A stretch of DNA of 64,000 nt from Roseicyclus sp. Lineage in GTDB: Bacteria; Pseudomonadota; Alphaproteobacteria; Rhodobacterales; Rhodobacteraceae. Under the pieces are notes generated by a model, which searched no databases, was not told the origin of the DNA, and saw only the letters and a list, made by a program, of their open reading frames with translations. The DNA lies in the NCBI GenBank assembly GCA_018401055.1, contig JAGYLB010000070.1, positions 19,597 to 83,596 of the forward strand. The letters run 5' to 3'. Shown here in pieces: positions 56,723-64,000 of this stretch (positions are counted from its first letter, which is position 1; every line of letters begins with the position of its first letter). The position numbers and the translations under genes are program-made.

Positions 56723-57964
56723 TCAGATGGCGCCGGAGGCTTTCATCGCAGCGATTTCGGCCTCGGAATAACCGACCTCGGCCAGAAGCTCGGTGGTGTG
56801 CTGGCCCGCCAGCGGCGGGGGCGACGCGATATGGCTTGGGGTGCGGCTCATGATGATGGGTTGGCCCACCAGCTCGGTCGCGCCGCGTTCTTGGCTGACG
56901 ACAGGCTGGGCAAGGCCCAGATGGCGCACCTGCGGATTGGCAAAGACTTGAGAGATGTCATTGATCTCGCCCGCCGCTACGCCGGCATCGTTGAAGATGT
57001 CGACCCAATTGGCGGTGGACCGTGTCGCGGTGATCGCCTCGATCTCGGCGTTGAGCGCGTGGCGGTGTTCGGACCGCGCGGCGGCCGTGGCATAGCGCGC
57101 GTCATCCTTCCAGTCGGGACGGCCCATGCTGTCGCAGAACTTGCCCCAGATCACATTGCCGGTGACGGCGATGTTCATGTGCCCATCGGCGGTCTTGAAG
57201 ACGCCCGTGGGGATCGTGGTCGGGTGGTTGTTGCCAGCCTGTTTGGGCACCACGCCATCCATCAGCCAGCGCGCGGCCTGAAAGTCGAGCATGAAGACCT
57301 GCGCCTGCAGGAGCGAGGTCTGCACCCATTGCCCGCGGCCCGAGGATTGCCGCTCGAAAAGCGCGATCAAGATGCCCTGCGCTGCGAAAAGGCCCGCACA
57401 CAGATCGGCGATCGGGATTCCCACGCGCATCGGGCCGGTGCCGGGCTCGCCCGTGATCGACATGAGGCCACCCATGCCCTGCGCGATCTGGTCGAAACCG
57501 GGGCGGTCGGCCAGTGGGCCGTCCTGCCCGAAGCCCGAGATGGAGGCGTAGATCAGGCCCGGATTGGTCTGGCTCAAGGTCTCGTAGTCGATGCCGAGGC
57601 GCGCCTTAACGCCGGGGCGGAAGTTCTCGACGATGATATCGGCGGTATCGGCCAGACGCCTGAACGCCTCAAGCCCCGCCTCCGATTTCAGGTCGAGCGT
57701 GAGCGAGCGCTTGTTGCGGTGCAGGTTCTGGAAATCGGGGCCATGGCGGGGGCCGCCAAATTGCGCCTCGTCCACCGGCGCCTCGATCTTGATGACATCG
57801 GCGCCCCAATCTGCCAATTGCCGCACGCAGGTCGGGCCAGACCGCACCCGCGTCAGGTCGAGCACGCGCAAGCCCTTCAGCGCCGCACTGGCGGCGGGCA
57901 GGGCGCCACCCTTGTCCGAAGCGTCAGATGCGGCCGTTGCAGGCTGTCCTGAAGGCGGTGTCAT
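56723..57964 (-). CDS. CaiB/BaiF family CoA-transferase
   Basis: Class III CoA-transferase, 413 aa, intact. LKGLRVLDLTRVRSGPTCVRQLADWGADVIKIE is the N-terminal block (GP..... L.DLGA.VIK.E), LHRNKRSLTLDLKSEAG and DIIVENFRPGVKARLGIDYE follow, and RVGIPIADLCAGLFAAQGI holds the catalytic Asp that forms the mixed anhydride. It moves CoA between organic acids; the acids are not defined. First gene of the minus-strand operon divergent from the second GntR gene. Confidence 0.92.
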   Translation of the reverse strand: MTPPSGQPATAASDASDKGGALPAASAALKGLRVLDLTRVRSGPTCVRQLADWGADVIKIEAPVDEAQFGGPRHGPDFQNLHRNKRSLTLDLKSEAGLEAFRRLADTADIIVENFRPGVKARLGIDYETLSQTNPGLIYASISGFGQDGPLADRPGFDQIAQGMGGLMSITGEPGTGPMRVGIPIADLCAGLFAAQGILIALFERQSSGRGQWVQTSLLQAQVFMLDFQAARWLMDGVVPKQAGNNHPTTIPTGVFKTADGHMNIAVTGNVIWGKFCDSMGRPDWKDDARYATAAARSEHRHALNAEIEAITATRSTANWVDIFNDAGVAAGEINDISQVFANPQVRHLGLAQPVVSQERGATELVGQPIIMSRTPSHIASPPPLAGQHTTELLAEVGYSEAEIAAMKASGAI

Positions 57965-57984
57965 GCGGTCTCCCCCTTGGTAGT

Positions 57985-58047
57985 ATTGTTGAAAGTGATG
58001 TATGTCATCTGCTGATGCATGACAATAAAAATGTTAATTGTTGACAA
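57985..58047. promoter_or_regulatory. Divergent control region with two GntR operator-like sites
   Basis: ATTGTTGA-AAG (57985-57995) and ATTGTTGACAA (58037-58047) match the site at 49211-49221, the latter exactly over 11 bases. Between them lies a minus-strand promoter candidate for the CaiB operon: TTGTCA (58025-58020), 17-base spacer, TACATC (58002-57997). A loose direct repeat, GATGTATGTCAT / GATGCATGACAA, covers the same stretch. The second operator overlaps a TTGACA -35-like hexamer facing the GntR gene. Confidence 0.6.
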
Positions 58048-58075
58048 AATATGGCGTGAGAGGTCAGGTTTGGGC

Positions 58076-58770
58076 ATGAACGAGAGCAAGACATTCGGAC
58101 CGCGTCGCGCGACGCTGGCCGTCGAGGTGCGCGGCGAGATCGAGCGCATGATCGTGGAGGGCGTACTCTTGCCGCGGGCGAGAAGCTCAACGAACTTGCT
58201 TTGTCCACGGTCATGGGCGTCAGCCGCGGCACCGTGCGCGAGGCGATCCGGTCGCTGGCCGACAGCGGGCTGATCGATCTGATCGCCAATCGGGGCGCCT
58301 TCGTGCATGAGACCACGCTGGAGGAGGTCCGTAACCTCTATGAATTGCGCGGTGCGATCTTCGGCATGGCCTGTGCGGCAGCGGCACGGCGTGTGGGCGC
58401 GGGGCAGGAGCCACGTCTTCTGGCCCAGATCGAGCGCAACCTCGAACAGATGCGCGCGACCCATGCCAAGGTCGACACGGCGCGCTATTACGCGCTCAAC
58501 ATCGAGTTTCACGACCTGCTGCTGCAGGGGGCGGGAAATCCCAAGGCCAAGATGATGTATGACAATCTGGTCAAGGAAATGCACCTGTTCCGCCGCAAGG
58601 GCCTGTCGATCGCCAACAACATCGCGCGCTCGATCGCGGAACATGAGGTCATCGTGCAGGCCGTCGCACGCGGCGACGCCGAGGGCGCACGGCAAGCCGC
58701 GCTCGATCACATCACCGGCGGCTTTGCCCGCTACACCACCATGATCGAGGCCGACCCTGCCGTCGTCTGA
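58076..58770 (+). CDS. FCD-type GntR regulator, MatR-like (frameshift near 58180)
   Basis: FadR-subfamily regulator of about 231 aa directly upstream of matB; in rhizobia the malonate regulator MatR has this type and position. ATG 58076 gives RRATLAVEVRGEIERMIVEGVLLP; after a one-base loss near 58180 the wHTH continues as ERLNELALSTVMGVSRGTVREAIRSLADSGLIDLIANRGAFV. The FCD domain has YYALNIEFHDLLLQGAGNPKAKMMYDNL and SIAEHEVIVQAVARGDAEGARQAALDHI with the Asp/His metal ligand pattern. Likely ligand is malonate or a related diacid. Confidence 0.9.
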
Positions 58771-58818
58771 GCGACTGCGGGCAGGGCGGCCGGGGACCCA
58801 AAGGACAGGGATAGATCG

Positions 58819-60342
58819 ATGACAAACCCGCTTTATGACGCGCTTTTCGCTCCCCATGCAGGCTCGGACAAGGTGTTCTTGCGGCTGGCGGATGGCAGTT
58901 GCCTGACCTATGCCGGCTTTCTGCGGATGGCAGACCAGACCGCGAACGCGCTGGTGTCGCTGGGTGTCGCGCCGGGCGACCGGGTGGCCGTGCACGTGGA
59001 GAAATCCGTGCAGGCGCTGGCGCTTTATGCCGCCTGCATAAAGGCGGGCGTCGTGTTCTTGCCGCTCAACACTGCCTATACCGCCAAGGAACTGGACTAT
59101 TTCGTGGGCGACAGTGGCGCAGCGTTGTTCGTGTGCGACCCCGGCGAGGCCGCGGCGATGACCCCCATCGCACAGGCCGCCGGCGCCATGCTCAAGACGC
59201 TTGCGGGTAATGGCAGCGGCACGCTCAGTGATCTGGTGGCCACGATGCCCGCCGAATTCCACCCTGTCGCGCGCGGCGAGGATGATCTCGCGGCGCTTCT
59301 TTATACCTCCGGCACCACGGGCCGGTCCAAAGGCGCGATGCTGACGCAGCGCAACCTGTTGTCGAACGCGCAGGCGTTGGTCGACTGCTGGCGCTTCACC
59401 GAAGGTGACGTGCTGTTGCACGCATTGCCGATCTTTCACAGCCACGGGTTGTTCGTGGCCACGAACGTGACGCTGTTGGCGGGCGGTTCGCTGATCTTCT
59501 TGCCGAAATTCGATGCCGACACCGTGTTGCGCCTGTTGCCGCAGGCCACGACTATGATGGGCGTGCCGACCTTCTACACGCGGCTTCTGGACGATCCGCG
59601 CTTCGACCGCGCGCTGACGGCCCATATGCGGCTGTTCGTGTCGGGCTCCGCCCCGCTGCTGGCTGATACCCATATCGCCTTCGAGGCGCGCACCGGGCAC
59701 CGCATCCTAGAACGCTACGGCATGACCGAAACCTCGATGAACACGTCGAACCCCTATGACGGCGACAGACGGGCAGGGACCGTGGGCTTTCCCCTTCCGG
59801 GCGTCGAGGCGCGCATCTGCGACCCCGAAAGCCGCGCACCGTTGCCCAAGGGCGAGACCGGCATGCTGCATGTCCGTGGCCCCAACGTATTCAAGGGGTA
59901 TTGGCAGATGCCCGAAAAAACCCGCGAGGAATTGCAAGACGACGGCTGGTTCATCACCGGCGATCTGGCTAGGGTCGACGCGGATGGCTATGTCACCATC
60001 GTAGGCCGGGGCAAAGACCTGATCATCTCGGGTGGCTACAACATCTACCCCAAGGAGATCGAGCTGTTCCTCGACGCCCAGCCGGGTGTCAAGGAAAGTG
60101 CCGTGGTAGGCGCGCCCCACCCCGATTTCGGGGAAAGCGTGGTGGCGGTTCTGGTGCCCGAGGCAGGCGAAACGATCGATCTGGCTGCCATCGAGGCAGC
60201 AGCCCGCGCCGAACTGGCAGGCTTCAAGCGCCCGCGCCATGTCGTAATGATGGACGATCTGCCGCGCAACACCATGGGCAAGGTGCAAAAGGCCGACCTG
60301 CGCAAGCAGTTCGCGGGCGTGTTCCAGCACAAGGCAAGCTGA
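58819..60342 (+). CDS. matB: Malonyl-CoA synthetase MatB
   Basis: ATP-dependent acyl-CoA ligase, 507 aa, intact. It is close to the characterised Rhodopseudomonas palustris MatB over its length, from memory of that sequence: AALLYTSGTTGRSKGAMLTQRNL (P-loop), HALPIFHSHGLFVATNVTLLAGGS, GSAPLLADTHIAFEARTGH, ERYGMTETSMNTSNPYDGDRRAGTVG, WFITGDLARVDADGYVTIVGRGKDLIISGGYNIYPKEIE, and PRNTMGKVQK with the adenylation Lys. It makes malonyl-CoA (or methylmalonyl-CoA). A malonyl-CoA decarboxylase (matA) gene is missing here. It converges on the BLUF gene. Confidence 0.93.
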   Translation: MTNPLYDALFAPHAGSDKVFLRLADGSCLTYAGFLRMADQTANALVSLGVAPGDRVAVHVEKSVQALALYAACIKAGVVFLPLNTAYTAKELDYFVGDSGAALFVCDPGEAAAMTPIAQAAGAMLKTLAGNGSGTLSDLVATMPAEFHPVARGEDDLAALLYTSGTTGRSKGAMLTQRNLLSNAQALVDCWRFTEGDVLLHALPIFHSHGLFVATNVTLLAGGSLIFLPKFDADTVLRLLPQATTMMGVPTFYTRLLDDPRFDRALTAHMRLFVSGSAPLLADTHIAFEARTGHRILERYGMTETSMNTSNPYDGDRRAGTVGFPLPGVEARICDPESRAPLPKGETGMLHVRGPNVFKGYWQMPEKTREELQDDGWFITGDLARVDADGYVTIVGRGKDLIISGGYNIYPKEIELFLDAQPGVKESAVVGAPHPDFGESVVAVLVPEAGETIDLAAIEAAARAELAGFKRPRHVVMMDDLPRNTMGKVQKADLRKQFAGVFQHKAS

Positions 60343-60354
60343 AGGGTAGGGGCG

Positions 60355-60771
60355 TCAGCCCTGCCCGGCGGTGGTGGCTGTGACATCGCGCAGCTTGAGG
60401 AAGAAGCCCGTGATCTCTTTGGACGTGGCGCGATCGAGCGCGCCGTCCGATAGCTCCTGCTGGCTCCAGATCGATGTCGCTGCGGGATCGTGCAACATGT
60501 CCCAATCGCCGAACACCCGCTCGGGCGTCGGTTCGGCGATATGGACGATGACCTCGAGATGGCGGTCGTCGCGCGCGATCCGGTCCATCGCAGACCTGAC
60601 CTTGTCCTCGGGTCCCTCAAGCCACTGCAGATAGATGTCGGCCCGACAGATCAGCGCGCCGGTGATCCCGTCGCGCAGGTTCGCGCGCCGGGCATCGGTC
60701 AGGATGCCGTTCAGGATGCCGGTGTCGAAGCCGAAGGGCCGTGAGGAATAGACGGCGCGGAAAAGGGTCAT
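60355..60771 (-). CDS. Short BLUF-domain blue-light photoreceptor
   Basis: A stand-alone BLUF protein, 138 aa. I chose ATG 60771 (MTLFRAVYSS, with GGAGA ahead) over an upstream ATG at 60822. All key flavin-pocket residues are present: Tyr8 (AVYSS), Asn31 (RRANLRDGITGAL) and Gln49 (YLQWLEGP), plus Trp near residue 91 (FGDWDML) where AppA has Trp104. It would bind FAD and signal blue light through a protein partner; its 45-residue C-terminal tail has no effector domain. Convergent with matB, so it is not in that operon. Confidence 0.9.
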   Translation of the reverse strand: MTLFRAVYSSRPFGFDTGILNGILTDARRANLRDGITGALICRADIYLQWLEGPEDKVRSAMDRIARDDRHLEVIVHIAEPTPERVFGDWDMLHDPAATSIWSQQELSDGALDRATSKEITGFFLKLRDVTATTAGQG

Positions 60772-61064
60772 GAAGCAAGGATCTCCGGTGGGGTCCATCT
60801 TGCGCGCGGCGTCAATGGTCATGTTGCGAAGCCTAGCACGCCCGGACAGCGGACAGTAGGCCCCAGTGACGAAGCCGGGGCGAAGTCGATCTGCAAGCTG
60901 CGGACCTGGACGGCTCGGCGCCGCGGACCCGAGAGACTCCGCACCAAGATGTTGTTGAACTCCAGCCAGACCTGAGCCGGGCAGGCCGATAATTTCCACT
61001 CAGAACTGAGCCATGTGAGCCTACCCCAAAAGCAGCAAGCGGCAGGGGTAACGGAACGATCCAC
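60772..61064. other. Gene-free stretch, partly IS21-end-like
   Basis: No convincing gene was seen in these 293 bases. The right half contains AATTTCCACTCAGAACTGAG (60991-61010), which resembles repeats found inside the ends of some IS21-group elements (from memory), directly ahead of the istA remnant. It probably includes the old left end of that element. Confidence 0.35.
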
Positions 61065-61244
61065 ATGGGACTTTTGAACATCATTCGAGGGATGCATCTG
61101 CGTCGGAATCTGTCGATCCGCGAGATTGCGCGCCGACCCGGCTACGCCCTGAGGCTGCCGAAGGCGCGAACATCGCCACCCTGCCGAGGCAGGAAGGGGC
61201 AGGTCAGAAAGGAGGGAGGGTCAAAGATTACAGATGTGGTCTGA
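61065..61244 (+). pseudogene. IS21-family IstA transposase, N-terminal remnant
   Basis: From ATG 61065 the frame reads MGLLNIIRGMHLRRNLSIREIARR, which matches the N-terminal HTH of IS21 IstA (typically ...RRMHLREGLSIREISRRTG). Homology fades after about 26 residues and the frame closes at 61244. The rest of istA and all of istB are missing, so this is a decayed insertion marking an old recombination site. Confidence 0.65.
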
Positions 61245-61420
61245 AATCGAACCGACAAGTGCGGAGCGGGGTACAGGGTGGCGTATTGACGATTGCTCGC
61301 CTTACAGTGGCACAGTTACCTTTAACGGGAATACCGCTCACAGAAGCCGTGGGATAGGTTCTCATGGGCAAGGCGAAAGCCCGGCCGAAACTATTTGTGC
61401 AGCAGGGCCTATCATGCCAC

Positions 61421-61441
61421 CAAGAACAAATGGAGTTCTTG
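61421..61441 (-). terminator. Stem-loop after asparagine synthetase fragment
   Basis: CAAGAAC (61421-61427) pairs with GTTCTTG (61435-61441), 7-base loop, starting one base after the minus-strand asnB stop. It has no T-tract. Weak evidence for termination. Confidence 0.35.
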
Positions 61442-61442
61442 C

Positions 61443-62325
61443 CTAGAAGAACTCTCGAAGAAAGGTCTCGAGAGCGAAGACTGCCCAAAGCTTCTTGGAA
61501 TGATCCCGACGCTGACTCAAATGCTCTGAGAAAAGGCTTTGCAGAGCAGGGCCATCTATCAGATAGCACGTCTTGGCGTCTGGCGAAAGCAAGAGTTCGC
61601 TGAACTGTCCAGCCAAGGGACCTCGAAACCAAGAGGCGACGGGCATTTTGAATCCATTCTTGCGCCGTTGAAGGATATCTCTTGGCAACCGGTGATCCAT
61701 TGCTTCCTTGATGATGCGCTTTGTTGTTAACCCACCAATACGCCAGTGATCTGGGAGCCTCGCAGAAAATTCTGCCAATCGGATGTCCATAAATGGAGCA
61801 CGTGCTTCTATGGAAGCTGCCATGGTCATTCGGTCCATTCTCTCAAGAAGATTATCGGGTAGCCAAGATGTTTGATCGAAGTGAAGGATTCGTCGGAGCG
61901 CAGAAGCGCTGGCGGAAGCCTCAAACGGAAGCGAATCTGTCTGTCGATTTGAGACGGGACCGGTCCAAATTTTGGCTCGTTCAGCAGCGCTGAACACGCC
62001 AAACCAAAGCACCATCCGGGTCTCGAAATCCGGCTCGGCTAGCGCACGGCCTGCAATTCGAATTTGTCGAGCTGAGTCAGGAAGTAAAGATGATTTAGCC
62101 AAAATCGCTCGCCCAAACCATGTCGTTAATCCCCTGGGTGCAAAGCGACCGAGAACGGCCTCCGCCAAATGCTTCGGATAGCCTGCGAAGAACTCGTCTG
62201 CACCTTCTCCAGAAAAAACAACCTTAACTTGTTTGGCTGCCTGTAACGACATCATATAAATGGGTAAATCGGCTGGATTGCCCATCGGCGCACCGCGGTG
62301 GCGGCTGAGTTTTGGCAATAGTGAG
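61443..62325 (-). pseudogene. asnB: Asparagine synthetase (glutamine-hydrolysing), C-terminal part, truncated by IS5 element
   Basis: About 294 codons of the AsnB synthetase domain: VKVVFSGEGADEFFAGYPKH (ATP/pyrophosphate region), DQTSWLPDNLLERMDRMTMAASIEARAPFMD, and LPRDILQRRKNGFKMPVASWFRG up to a normal stop. The N-terminal glutaminase domain and the P-loop are missing: homology ends within SLLPKLSRHRGAP right where the IS5 inverted repeat begins (62326). Base composition is visibly less G+C-rich than the rest of the window, suggesting horizontal origin, for instance from a surface-polysaccharide cluster. It is very likely inactive as glutamine-dependent enzyme. Confidence 0.85.
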
Positions 62326-63497
62326 GGAACGTCTGATCAATCAGTTGGGCTGCGCCGAGCTGTTGGCCTGACGGTTTGACGGGCTCGATACACGTCAGTT
62401 TCGAGCGATATCACGGCTTTCCCGGAGTCCCGAGGCCGGTTTTCCCAGATTTCAGACAGATTCTTCCTCATGCCAGCAGCCGTCGTCGGACCAGGAACAG
62501 GTTCCCGAGGGCAAACAGGGTGAAGAGCTGTGCCCGGTTCTTGGCCAGCCCGCGGTAGCGCGTCTTCACGTGTCCGAACTGGCGCTTGAGAACGCGGAAC
62601 GGATGCTCGACCCTGGCGCGCACCATGGCGATGATCCGGTTGATCTCCTCATCGATGGGGTCGAGCGCGCTGCCCCTGGGTGCCTTGCGCATCACGCCCC
62701 AGACCTTGCCACCCTTGGTAAACGCGGACTCTCGCTCGGCGCTGACATAGCCCTTGTCGGCCCAGACCGAGGTCTCGTCGCCATGCAGGAGCTCGTTCCA
62801 GATGCGACTGTCATGCACCTTCGCCGTCGTCGCCTCGAGGCTGTGAACGGTGCCGCTGTCCACATCGACCCCGACATGGGCCTTCATGCCGAAATACCAG
62901 ACATTGCCTTTCTTTGTTGACGACATCTCGGGGTCGCGCGCTCGCGCCTTGTTCTTGGTCGACGACGGCGCATCGATAATGGTCGCGTCCACCAGCGTGC
63001 CCGACCGCAGGGTGATCCCCTTGTCGGCCAGGTGCCCGTTCACCTCGGCGAAGATCGCCTCGGTCAGCCCATGCCGCTCCAACAGGTGCCGGAAGTTGAG
63101 GATCGTCGTCTCGTCCGGGATGCGGTCGTCGCCCAACTCGATCCCGGCAAACCGGCGCATCGCCTCGCTGTCGTAGAGCGTCTCCTCGGCCATCGGGTCG
63201 CTCAGGGCATACCAGTTCTGGAGAAAGTAGACCCGCAGCATCGTCTCGATCGGCATCGGTGGCCGGCCGCCTTTCGGTCCCACCTTCGGATAATGCGGCG
63301 CGATCAGTGCCAGAAGCCGCGTCCAAGGCACCACCGCATCCATTTCCGCCAGGAACTGCTCGCGCCGCGTCACCTTCTTCTTCATCGCATCACGAAGACC
63401 GGGAATGGCGGGCTGCTTCGGCATCGGCGGGGCTCCTTCGGCGTCTTCCCGAAGTCTACCAGATCACAACGAAAGTGCAGGGTTTTTCAGGGGTTCC
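62326..63497 (-). mobile_element. Complete IS5-group insertion sequence
   Basis: An 1172-bp element with one transposase gene. Ends are imperfect inverted repeats: GGAACGTCTGATCAAT at the left (from 62326) and, read from the right end inward (63497), GGAACCCCTGAAAAAC. IS5 itself also begins with GGAA. No matching 4-bp target duplication is seen (TGAG left, AAAG right), and the flanks belong to two different genes, so the element probably took part in a deletion or other rearrangement after insertion. Confidence 0.75.
62468..63424 (-). CDS. IS5 family transposase
   Basis: DDE transposase, 318 aa, intact, similar to E. coli IS5 InsH over its length: MLRVYFLQNWYALSDPMAEETLYDSEAMRRFA, TTILNFRHLLERHGL, SGTLVDATIIDAPSSTKNKARARDPEMSSTKKGN (first Asp), VWADKGYVSAERE (second Asp) and ARVEHPFRVLKRQFGHVKTRYRG (catalytic Glu in the Y-(2)-R-(3)-E-like region). 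It may be active because the frame is clean and both inverted repeats are present. Confidence 0.95.
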   Translation of the reverse strand: MPKQPAIPGLRDAMKKKVTRREQFLAEMDAVVPWTRLLALIAPHYPKVGPKGGRPPMPIETMLRVYFLQNWYALSDPMAEETLYDSEAMRRFAGIELGDDRIPDETTILNFRHLLERHGLTEAIFAEVNGHLADKGITLRSGTLVDATIIDAPSSTKNKARARDPEMSSTKKGNVWYFGMKAHVGVDVDSGTVHSLEATTAKVHDSRIWNELLHGDETSVWADKGYVSAERESAFTKGGKVWGVMRKAPRGSALDPIDEEINRIIAMVRARVEHPFRVLKRQFGHVKTRYRGLAKNRAQLFTLFALGNLFLVRRRLLA

Positions 63498-63951
63498 AAA
63501 GATCAGGCCCATCAGCGGCCCGGCCCAAAGCCAGAAAGTGATCTCATCGAACGGCATCCCATGGGCCAAGGCATAGAGTCCCGTGAGGCCCTGCGGCGCA
63601 GTGGCGAACAGCAAAGCCAAACCGAACGTCATGCTCGAAGCCGAACTGAAGTTCCGCCAGGGCATCAGGTCGGCCAGCGTCCGGGGTAGCCAATGGGCTC
63701 GCAATCCGGTCTCGGTCTCTTCGATCTCCGTCCGCCCCGCGATAGGCCGGTCCCCGATCCGCCCGAACAGCCGGGCGAGGGCAGCACCCAGCGGCATCAT
63801 CACCGCGAAATGTACCGGCCAGAACGCCAGCGCACCGCCGCGCAGCCGCCCACACGACCGGGAGGACCGTGAAGACGCTCACCGGCAGCAACCACAGCGC
63901 CATTCCGATCTGCAGCCGCGGATCAGGCACGCCCGTCCTGTGGTAGATCAT
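63498..63951 (-). pseudogene. Membrane protein, 3' end removed by IS5 element (frameshift near 63830)
   Basis: From ATG 63951 the product starts MIYHRTGVPDPRLQIGMALWLLPVSVFTVLPVVW; after a frame change near 63830 it continues MMPLGAALARLFGRIGDRPIAGRTEIEETETGLRAHWLPRTLADLMPW and two more hydrophobic stretches, ending in WLWAGPLMGLIFG where the IS right end (63497) begins. At least three membrane helices. I do not recognise the family. The normal C-terminus is lost. It follows another gene by four bases (stop 63956, start 63951), so it was part of an operon. Confidence 0.55.
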
Positions 63952-63955
63952 CGAC

Positions 63956-64000
63956 TCACCAATGCGGCGGCTTCTGATCGGCCAGCGGCACGGTTCCGTC
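63956..64000 (-). CDS. 3' end of an upstream gene (partial)
   Basis: Only the last 14 codons are inside the window, reading DGTVPLADQKPPHW then TGA at 63958-63956. The four-base spacing to the following membrane protein gene suggests an operon. No function can be inferred. Confidence 0.4.
   Translation of the reverse strand, partial: DGTVPLADQKPPHW

Noticed and set aside
57961..59700. A 579-codon minus-strand open frame opposite the GntR gene and matB
   Set aside because: Antisense shadow of confident genes, low-complexity composition, covers the operator region.
58078..60342. Calling the whole cluster a canonical mat (malonate) operon
   Set aside because: Only the regulator and MatB fit; malonyl-CoA decarboxylase and the MatC carrier are missing and the transporter is of another type.
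61228..61632. A minus-strand open frame across the end of the asnB fragment
   Set aside because: It overlaps asnB in another frame and shows no recognisable protein features.
1..64000. tRNA, rRNA and CRISPR arrays
   Set aside because: No cloverleaf with conserved T-loop, no rRNA core sequences and no regularly spaced repeats were noticed in gaps between genes.

Overview
The window is GC-rich alphaproteobacterial DNA, most likely from the Rhodobacteraceae (Roseobacter group). The basis is gene content and protein-level recognition: a SUF operon of the alphaproteobacterial type, a PuuD-type urate oxidase, ccmF/ccmH, a liv ABC transporter operon, a muramidase-holin pair like the lysis pair of Rhodobacter gene transfer agents, and many short overlapping gene junctions (ATGA/GTGA). 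No rRNA, tRNA or CRISPR array was seen. About two dozen genes, including housekeeping purL and grxD, carry single-base frameshifts. Where I could place them exactly they mostly sit in short G/C runs, and the protein continues perfectly in the next frame. I read these mainly as sequence errors and annotate such genes over their full reconstructed span.

Layout. 1-7.7 kb: the suf operon (3' end of a cysteine desulfurase, sufB, membrane protein, YbjQ, FkbM methyltransferase, sufC, sufD, two YIP1-like membrane proteins, sufS). 7.8-13.2 kb: a membrane-anchored spermidine-synthase-like protein, an animal-type haem peroxidase, a GlcD/D-lactate-dehydrogenase-like flavoprotein and a VIT-family transporter. 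13.3-19.2 kb: an amino-sugar cluster (nagA, BadF-type kinase, Gfo/Idh/MocA dehydrogenase, GntR-UTRA regulator) divergent from an SsuD-like flavin monooxygenase and an aldo/keto reductase. 19.3-24.0 kb: ccmF, ccmH, a crotonase and a DUF3179 protein. 24.1-30.2 kb: livKGF-two small secreted proteins-livHM on the minus strand. 30.5-36.3 kb: puuD, a HpcH/HpaI aldolase, a mutarotase-like protein, yaiI, der and a DsbA-like protein. 36.3-39.9 kb: bolA-grxD, purL, a GNAT acetyltransferase and a probable small RNA with its own promoter and terminator. 40-45.8 kb: a LysR regulator divergent from a giant indolepyruvate ferredoxin oxidoreductase, then the muramidase-holin lysis pair.

45.8-60.3 kb looks like one carboxylate catabolic module. 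Two FCD-type GntR regulators (49.2 and 58.1 kb) each face a divergent operon, and both carry the same palindrome-containing motif (ATTGTTGACAA) in the intergenic promoter region. The first half has a tripartite tricarboxylate transporter (tctCBA), an Ldh-type hydroxyacid dehydrogenase, and a divergent SDR-AbrB-M20 peptidase operon. The second half has a malonyl-CoA synthetase (MatB) and a divergent CaiB-crotonase-thioesterase-class V aminotransferase operon.

60.3-64 kb: a BLUF blue-light protein, then the edge of a rearranged region: an IS21 istA remnant, the 3' half of an asparagine synthetase gene with visibly lower G+C, a complete IS5-group element (62326-63497) and a membrane protein gene cut off by it.
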